This document shows positions 57,547-64,000 of a stretch of DNA of 64,000 nt, piece by piece. The translations under genes and the position numbers were made by a program. Source of the DNA: an uncultured Acetatifactor sp. (lineage in GTDB: Bacteria > Bacillota > Clostridia > Lachnospirales > Lachnospiraceae). The stretch covers positions 1-64,000 of the forward strand of contig CATKXX010000010.1 in the NCBI GenBank assembly GCA_949840935.1, written 5' to 3'. Within the stretch, counting starts at the first letter, position 1; every line of letters starts with the position of its first letter. The notes beneath the pieces are model-generated. The model was not told where the DNA came from. It did not search any database and worked only from the letters and a program-made list of their open reading frames with translations.

Positions 57547-59346
57547 TCACAGCCCATAGAGCCACACCCCCCAATAGCTGGACTCTGTCTCATAATAGCC
57601 CAGGAATTCCAGGCCCATTTCCTCATAATCCAGAATCTCCCCCGCCGAGAAAATGTATTCGCAGCCCAGCCCCTTAAGCGCTTCCATGTCAAATTCCAGC
57701 CCTTCGTACCGGATTCCCAGCGTTTTCCCGAGCATCCACGCATTCCCCGTGGTTCCGTTGAACAGGTAACAGCGGCTGCCCCATTCGTCAAAGTACAGCC
57801 TGGTCTGCTCGTTTTTCACCAGCTCCTTTTCTATGACTGCCCGGAACCTGTGCTTGTATTCCAGAGGATAATTATTGGAATAACCGTCTACCGTATAAAA
57901 GCCATGCATCAGGGCGGGAGCGGGATTCATGCCCAGATGGGCCACACGGTAATCCTTCATATCCCTGCCGATGGCCGCCTCCAGCTGCCCCATCAGCTCC
58001 TCCGCGTAAAAGCTTTCCCAGGTAATATACCCGGTGATGCCGGAACCGTTATTCATCTGGTTGACATTCAGGTAAAAATTGGACTCCGTCTTGATTTCCT
58101 GCATCACAGGCAGCAACAGGCACACCAACACCCCCAGCTTCAGGGCCGGATACCCGAAAATCACCAGCCCTCTCTCCCTGCCGCCGTTACTGGCGGACGG
58201 CCCGCAGACGCCATGATCCCACCATATGGAACAGCAGAGCGCAAATTCCAGATACCATCCCGCGGGATACAGCCAGTAAAATCTCTCCAGCTGAAAATAC
58301 CGCAGGAACCCGCTGCAGCTGTTTTTAAAGTCCACCACTCCGGGAGAAAGGCAGATTCCATATAAGAGGGCAATCCCTCCCAGCACCCCCAGCCCAAGCC
58401 AGCCCGCAAGCAGCCTCAGATGTGCCGCTCCCTCCAGCTTTTTCCGAAAGAGCAGCCCCAGCACCAGCAGCGCCAGGATCGGCAGAATCAGCCCCCGGTG
58501 CAGGGAGGGCGCGTGCTGGGCGCTGTCCAGGAAGACGCTTTTCACCGTGTCCCAAAAAGGCGCGGCGTGATTCACCAGCTCCTCCCTGTGGCTGACATAG
58601 CTGCTCCTTCCCAACAGAAGCTCTCCGAACAGGCGGTGGTTCACACCCAGGTAAATCCCCAACAGCCAGAAAAACCCCAGGTAAATCCAGCGATTGTGAC
58701 GCTTCTTGATCAAAAGCCACAAAACTGCCAGCAGCCAGAAGCCCAAAACCACATAGCCGATCAGCACCAGATGGGTGGTCAGGCCAAAGAACAGAATCCC
58801 CGCAAAACTGCCTGCCACATGCTTCTTCCGGTACAGACACAGAAAGCAATATAACAAAAGCGGCACCCCCAGCACCGACAGGCCGTAGACCGGCTGAACG
58901 GGCAGCAGGCAGAAGCACCCTGCCGCCGCCACAGCCAGGATACTACTGTCCGTTATCTCCTTCACGCTCCCGTACATTCCAAAGAACCCCGCCCCGCTCA
59001 CGATCAGGTACTGCAGCACAAAGGCGGGAAACACCGACAGGAAACGGTACAGCCAAATAAATAAAATGGCGGAAGGCTGCATACCGCTGGCGTTGATCCC
59101 TCCCAGCAGCTCCGGGAAACCCGCCCCGCTCCCGGCCGCCAGATGCCTGGCACTCAGCACATAGGTCATCAGCGTCTCATCCAGCTGGTCGTGTACGGGA
59201 AAGACGCTGCCCTCCTTCAAGATTAGATACGGTGCAAAGGTAACTGCCAGAAGCAGGATACCCACCCACCACAGAGGTATCCTGTCCACCGCCAGCACCG
59301 CCCTGTTCAATTGATAAACCATGCCGCCCTGTCTTTTTTCCCGCAA
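57547..59346 (-). CDS. polytopic membrane protein, DUF6044-like paralogue
   Basis: EGSVFPVHDQLDETLMTYVLSARHL; VDGYSNNYPLEYKHRFR; parallels 41264-43051. Confidence 0.75.
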   Translation of the reverse strand: MREKRQGGMVYQLNRAVLAVDRIPLWWVGILLLAVTFAPYLILKEGSVFPVHDQLDETLMTYVLSARHLAAGSGAGFPELLGGINASGMQPSAILFIWLYRFLSVFPAFVLQYLIVSGAGFFGMYGSVKEITDSSILAVAAAGCFCLLPVQPVYGLSVLGVPLLLYCFLCLYRKKHVAGSFAGILFFGLTTHLVLIGYVVLGFWLLAVLWLLIKKRHNRWIYLGFFWLLGIYLGVNHRLFGELLLGRSSYVSHREELVNHAAPFWDTVKSVFLDSAQHAPSLHRGLILPILALLVLGLLFRKKLEGAAHLRLLAGWLGLGVLGGIALLYGICLSPGVVDFKNSCSGFLRYFQLERFYWLYPAGWYLEFALCCSIWWDHGVCGPSASNGGRERGLVIFGYPALKLGVLVCLLLPVMQEIKTESNFYLNVNQMNNGSGITGYITWESFYAEELMGQLEAAIGRDMKDYRVAHLGMNPAPALMHGFYTVDGYSNNYPLEYKHRFRAVIEKELVKNEQTRLYFDEWGSRCYLFNGTTGNAWMLGKTLGIRYEGLEFDMEALKGLGCEYIFSAGEILDYEEMGLEFLGYYETESSYWGVWLYGL

Positions 59347-59430
59347 TCCGGTATCCTCCCGCCAATCCTGTCATACTGCCGGAGGCATACGATCCTCCGG
59401 ACTTGTCGCTGTATATCCCCGTCAGCCTCC

Positions 59431-61134
59431 TCAGGGCCCCGGCCCCATAAAATGCCAGATCAGATAGGAGCCGCCGTGGGATGCCGTAAGCCTCTCCTCC
59501 AGAACAGGAGCGCCGCCCGATTTTTCTTCAAAATAGCGAACTACGGCATCTTCCGCCTGAACCTCCACAGGCTCCCCGTCATCATATATGATCAGGTAAA
59601 AATCCTCCCATGCCTCTCCCCTGTATGTCTGCAGGTATTCCCTGAGCACAGGGGTATTGGCATTCCATCCGCCGGTGTACATCCCGTTGGCAGGCATGTA
59701 AATCTCAGTTTCCAGGGCACTTCCCTTATAAAAGCTGAAGGAGGCATTTTCCAGGAAAAAGCACCTGTCCGAGTGCTGCCGGCAATACTCCCTGACCTCC
59801 CTCAGCCCCTCGATGTAGACAGCCTGCCCCTAATTCTCCGCCTTCACATACCGGTATTGAGCCTGTCCCGCTCCGTATCCCAACAGGAGGAATACACAGG
59901 CCAGGCACAGATCAAACAGCCTTATCCACCGACGCCTCCGGGGACAGCCGGATTTCACCAGCAATGCCAAAAGAAGTACACTCTCACAGAAGATCAGCGG
60001 ATAAGTTACCCTGGGAAGGACTCTCCCCCTGTAAAAGAGATAGCTCCACACCACGGTGCGCGCCATTCCCAGGCCGGCCAGGGGAGCCGCCATTTTCAGG
60101 TTCCCTGATAAGATCACATGGGCTGCAAGACCCAGCCACAATACCGCCATCACCCGGCTTCCCGACAACGGGTCTTCATACACATCCCCAAACAACGACA
60201 ATCGGAACGCCTCCGCCATGCCGACGCCGGAACTGTTTCTCTCCCTCGCATAGGCCGCCAGTTCTTCCGCGCATTCAGGGCTGATATCCCCCTCCAGCAT
60301 CACATAATTACAATAGGCCTCATACTCCGTCCGCGTCACCTGATGTCTGTCCAGTATCCCCTTCACATCCTCATAAGCGGGAGTGCCATAATAATCAAAC
60401 ATCTCTATCCTGGCCCTGTTATATTGTTCGTATTCCTGCCATTCCTTCCCGTGATACCCCAGCAGACCGCCGGCTGCGCCTGTAACAAGGATGACCGCCA
60501 CCGTCCCTGCCCACTGACTCATCCTTTTGATCCTCTCCTGCCACTCTCCGTCCGCGGCATAGAGCAGCCCCAGAAAAACCATCCCTCCCAGAGGTTGGAT
60601 CATCAGCATGGCATCGCTGCGCAGGAAATAAGCCATAAGCTCCAGCCCGCCAAACACCCATATCCCCTTACGATCCTGCCTCAAGCAGAGGCAGACATAG
60701 CCTGCCGCCGCCATCAACGCCGCTGTGGATGTAAATTGAATCAGGCCCACAGAATACAGATTAATCAGGAAACAGCCGCAGCACAGCCCAATCCCCGCCG
60801 CCGTTTCCACCCTGCCCCTGCAGCAGGACAAAACAGCATGGAAAATGACAGCCCAGGATACCGTCTGAAAGAGAATCAGGCAAAGGCCGTACCATGGAAT
60901 CTGCCCAGTGATCCTGTACAAAAAACAGATGACGGCGGCCAACAGCCAGTTTATCAGCCTTACATGCGGATCCGGTTCCTGCACAACGGTTCCTGCCAGC
61001 ATTTCCGTGATGACCCGGTCGTCATTGGTGCCATAAAAGATTCCCGTCCTGTTCCACACCGCCGCCATGGCAGCCAGCGCCATGATCACCGCAAGCAAAA
61101 GCTTATATCTTTTTTCCAAGAGCCTTTTCATCAC
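59431..61134 (-). pseudogene. polytopic membrane protein gene interrupted by an in-frame TAG at 59830-59832
   Basis: ORF 59830-61134 ends KAEN-TAG. Reading on in the same frame gives GQAVYIEGLREVREYCRQHSDRCFFLENASFSFYKGSALETEIYMPANG... to the stop at 59431, with no other stop over 132 codons. Confidence 0.75.
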
Positions 61135-61146
61135 CGCTGCCGCCCC

Positions 61147-62805
61147 CTAAAAGTGCACAATAATATACTCTCCCATATCCACAATGGAGCCCTCCTGCGG
61201 GAACCGGGGCAGCTCCAGGGAAAAGCTTTCCGCCGCCGCGTAATTCCCAATCTCCATGTAAGGCTGCAGCTCATAGCCGTGCATACGGAAGAATTTTATC
61301 AGCTCCGCGTCGCTGTCAAAGGCATACCTTCCCCACTCGATCACCGACAGCGAAGGGGTCTGGGCTACCCACACGCCGTAATCCCGGTAATACTTTTCCA
61401 GCAGATGCTCATCCACCGGATCCGTCCACCGCTTCATACGGTAAAAGGTCTCCGAATTATATGGCACATAGGCCGCCTGAATCAGCTCCTGGGGAATCTG
61501 GTACGTGCCCGTGAACACCACCGGTTTGTCCACCGGCCCATACTTCCTCTCCAATTCAAAGGCAATCCTGCCCACAGTCTCCTTCGCCGCCTCATATTTC
61601 ATATAATCCACGTAAAACCAGCGGTTCATGTCCGCACATTGATTCCACAGGATCACACAGAGCCCGAAGATCACCGCTTTGCTGCAGAAGCTGCCCAGCC
61701 TGATCCTCTTTCGCATCAGACGGCTGCCCGCGGCCCTCTGCAGGCACAGGCCTGAAAGAAGGGCCCCATATCCACAGATCACCGGCAAAAACTGTGCCGA
61801 CCGGTAGAGCGTTGTCTTTCCCTCCACCACAACAAGCAGGAACGCCGCGATAAAGCAGCCAGCCGTCAAAACCACAATCCAGCCGCTCCTCCTGCGGATA
61901 CTCTCATAAATGCCAAAAGCCGCCATAAGCGCTGCGGCCAGAAGGAATATCCTGACAGGGAGATAAGCGAGCGCAAAGACACCATACATGACATAGACCC
62001 GCTTCAGCAGCATGACGAATTCCGCCCCCGCTCCCGGTTCAAACATCCAGGATACCATCTCCGTCACAGAGCGGTGGACAGCCTCCCCCTTCAGATATTC
62101 CAGGCCAAAGACGCCCGTCACAGCCGCCGTCATCAGGCCGCGCAGCACCACAGCGCTAAGTGCCGCGGCTGCAGCCATACAAAGGGAAAGGAATACCCTG
62201 CGTCCCATGTCCGCATACCTTTCCGTTAAGAGTATTAAAAACACACCCAGCAGCCACACCACCATAAAGGATTCATAACACCCCATGGCAATCCACAGGA
62301 AACAGGCGGAACCGGCAAACCGGGAAAGCTTCCCCGGCTCCTCCCACCACTGCCTGAGAAAGCACAGGCTGATTCCCGCACAGAGATAGCCGATGGATAT
62401 GCCATTATGGAGATAGTAGGTATACACCTCACTGATCAGCGGACAGGACAAAAACACTGCGGCAAAAAAAAGATACGCCCACTCCGGCGCTTTCTCCTTT
62501 AAGATCACCCGGAACAAAGCCGCCCAAACCGTCACAGCCGCCATGAGTATCAGCACTCCCGCCAGATCCGTCACCAGAGGGGCAAATTCCCCGATCCAGA
62601 ACACCTTATTCAACAGATACAATACCCAGCGCCCCACGATTGCCGCCAGGCCCTCCTGAAAATAATAGGCATACGGCGTATCATCAATCCCCACGGCAGG
62701 ATGAGTCACCATAAAGCCATAAGCCAAAGCGGCTGTCAGGCTCAAAAGCAGCAGGTAACGCCTGTCTCTGCCAAGAGCCGTAAAATTCTCTTTATACTCC
62801 TTCAT
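61147..62805 (-). CDS. GtrII-like glucosyltransferase-domain membrane protein
   Basis: VTHPAVGIDDTPYAYYFQEGLAAIVGRWVLYLLNKVF and multiple TMs; start at MKEYKENF is approximate (ORF track to 62940). Confidence 0.75.
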   Translation of the reverse strand: MKEYKENFTALGRDRRYLLLLSLTAALAYGFMVTHPAVGIDDTPYAYYFQEGLAAIVGRWVLYLLNKVFWIGEFAPLVTDLAGVLILMAAVTVWAALFRVILKEKAPEWAYLFFAAVFLSCPLISEVYTYYLHNGISIGYLCAGISLCFLRQWWEEPGKLSRFAGSACFLWIAMGCYESFMVVWLLGVFLILLTERYADMGRRVFLSLCMAAAAALSAVVLRGLMTAAVTGVFGLEYLKGEAVHRSVTEMVSWMFEPGAGAEFVMLLKRVYVMYGVFALAYLPVRIFLLAAALMAAFGIYESIRRRSGWIVVLTAGCFIAAFLLVVVEGKTTLYRSAQFLPVICGYGALLSGLCLQRAAGSRLMRKRIRLGSFCSKAVIFGLCVILWNQCADMNRWFYVDYMKYEAAKETVGRIAFELERKYGPVDKPVVFTGTYQIPQELIQAAYVPYNSETFYRMKRWTDPVDEHLLEKYYRDYGVWVAQTPSLSVIEWGRYAFDSDAELIKFFRMHGYELQPYMEIGNYAAAESFSLELPRFPQEGSIVDMGEYIIVHF

Positions 62806-63015
62806 ATCCGTCTCCATTTTGCCAGTGCAGGTCCGCAAAATGCGGCCGTCAGTTGTTCTAAGTATAACCTGATAAGCCGATACATGCAACAGCCATAAAT
62901 TCTTTCTGCTGAAAAGGAACCAGTAGCGTTTATCCTTCAAATGTGATAGACTCTATTTGCGGGATTCCCAAAAGCGGATCCAATATAACCGTATAAGTAA
63001 GAAAGGATGCTCCTT

Positions 63016-64000
63016 ATGAAAATACCATTTCATAAAGCCTTCAAAAGGCTCCTGATCACCGCCTCTGCGGCGGCCGCCCTCCTGTGTCTGCTCCTCCTGG
63101 TGAAACATCTGCCGCAAAGCGAATCACAGAAGCAGGACTATCAGCAGCTCGCCTCCACAGAATACGATACCGTCTTTTTTTCCATGTATCCCATCGACAG
63201 CTTCCGGGAGGAAGACTTTTCGTATTACAGGGGGATGACCCTGTGCAAGTCAACCTACTGCATCCCTTCCCTTTCCGTGCTGAAGGATTACTTGCGGCAG
63301 GCTGCCAGATCCGGGAATCAGATTACCACTGCCTACCTGGGTATCCGGCCCGAGCTGGCAGAGCCCCGGAAGCTGCAGAAGCTCCTTGCCCGTTATCCCG
63401 ATATCCACTTTGAGATCCTCCTTCCATGCTCCTCCGCCGAATACTGGAAGTCCCTCTCCCAGAAAGATTATGAGCGTACCTTGTCTGCCTTCTGCAGCCT
63501 TCTTGCCACTGCGGCGGAGATTCCGAATGCAAACTTCTACTTTTACGACGCGGAGGAATGGCTGATCTCCAATCCCGGAAATTATCTGGACGATGGCTCC
63601 GTCAACGAAGATATCGCCGGTATGCTCGTAACTCACAGCGACAGTGATCACGGATATCTGGTGACGGCAGAAAACGCTGAATCCGATGCCTGGAATCTGA
63701 CCTCGCTGACCGGCGCCCTGCGTGCCGCGTCCCTGTCGTATCCTGATCTGGACGGCAGCCGCATCGTTTTCTTTGGCGACAGTGTGATCGGGAATTCCAC
63801 CGACAGCACCTCCATCCCGGGAGTGGTGGCAGGGCTCACCGGAGCGGAAATCTACAACTGCGGTTATGGGGGGAACAGCGCCGCCATGGCTCCCGACATT
63901 CCAATTTCCCTTCCGGGGATTGTGGACGCCTTTTTCCGGGAAGATTTATCCGTCCTTCCCCGGGATACGCAGGTATACGCAGGAATCTCCGATTATCTGG
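63016..64000 (+). CDS. membrane-anchored SGNH-hydrolase-like protein, truncated by the window end
   Basis: Open frame from ATG 63016 (GAAAGGATG upstream) to the window edge: MKIPFHKAFKRLLITASAAAALLCLLLL...RIVFFGDSVIGNSTDSTSIPGVVAGLTGAEIYNCGYGGNSAAM. Confidence 0.8.
   Translation, partial: MKIPFHKAFKRLLITASAAAALLCLLLLVKHLPQSESQKQDYQQLASTEYDTVFFSMYPIDSFREEDFSYYRGMTLCKSTYCIPSLSVLKDYLRQAARSGNQITTAYLGIRPELAEPRKLQKLLARYPDIHFEILLPCSSAEYWKSLSQKDYERTLSAFCSLLATAAEIPNANFYFYDAEEWLISNPGNYLDDGSVNEDIAGMLVTHSDSDHGYLVTAENAESDAWNLTSLTGALRAASLSYPDLDGSRIVFFGDSVIGNSTDSTSIPGVVAGLTGAEIYNCGYGGNSAAMAPDIPISLPGIVDAFFREDLSVLPRDTQVYAGISDYL

Noticed and set aside
59726-59908. Frameshift as the explanation for the interrupted 59431-61134 gene
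   Set aside because: The downstream segment is in the same frame as the upstream ORF, so a nonsense codon is the simpler explanation
60118-61755. 545-aa plus-strand ORF
   Set aside because: Antisense to two membrane-protein genes; no motifs
1-64000. tRNA, rRNA, prophage or integrative-element signatures
   Set aside because: No recognisable rRNA/tRNA sequence, integrase or structural phage gene found by reading; a tRNAscan/Infernal run would be needed to exclude small RNAs

Overview
The window is a roughly 52% GC Firmicutes chromosome segment. Gene content looks like Lachnospiraceae/Clostridia, but that is inference. The left end (about 0.26-9.5 kb) holds: a small membrane protein; a YolD-like plus Y-family DNA polymerase pair with a candidate LexA box; an Rpn-family nuclease; a ClpX-like unfoldase with a long linker; an HtrA/DegP protease; and GlmS. 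From about 7.7 to 62.9 kb there is a very large, almost entirely minus-strand cell-surface glycan locus. It encodes an LCP ligase, a polyprenyl glycosylphosphotransferase, many GT2 enzymes, phosphoglucomutase, dTDP-sugar genes (rfbA/B/C, no rfbD seen) and an RffA-like aminotransferase. It also encodes a Wzm/Wzt-type ABC exporter whose ATPase has a C-terminal extension, next to a fused methyltransferase + kinase-like protein; this recalls the WbdD/Wzt chain-termination pairing. Further along are a GtrB/GtrII pair, two GH25 muramidases, SGNH proteins, and a pseudaminic acid module (PseG, PseI, PseF) with an interposed MaoC hydratase and LbH acyltransferase, a second PglK/MsbA-like ABC exporter and a GT52-like transferase. 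About eleven polytopic membrane proteins (DUF6044/DUF6056/DUF6077/GtrII-like) are spread through the locus. Non-coding or structural signals include: a 162-bp long-hairpin MITE-like element; a 16-bp minisatellite between a candidate promoter and the start of the GT52-like gene; a 57-bp tandem repeat between two genes; a 36-bp in-frame tandem repeat coding a Tyr/Glu-rich tail; phased CTTAA direct repeats shared by two promoter regions; and an in-frame amber stop interrupting a membrane protein gene. No rRNA, tRNA or CRISPR array was recognised. All family names come from reading the proteins by eye; no database search was run.
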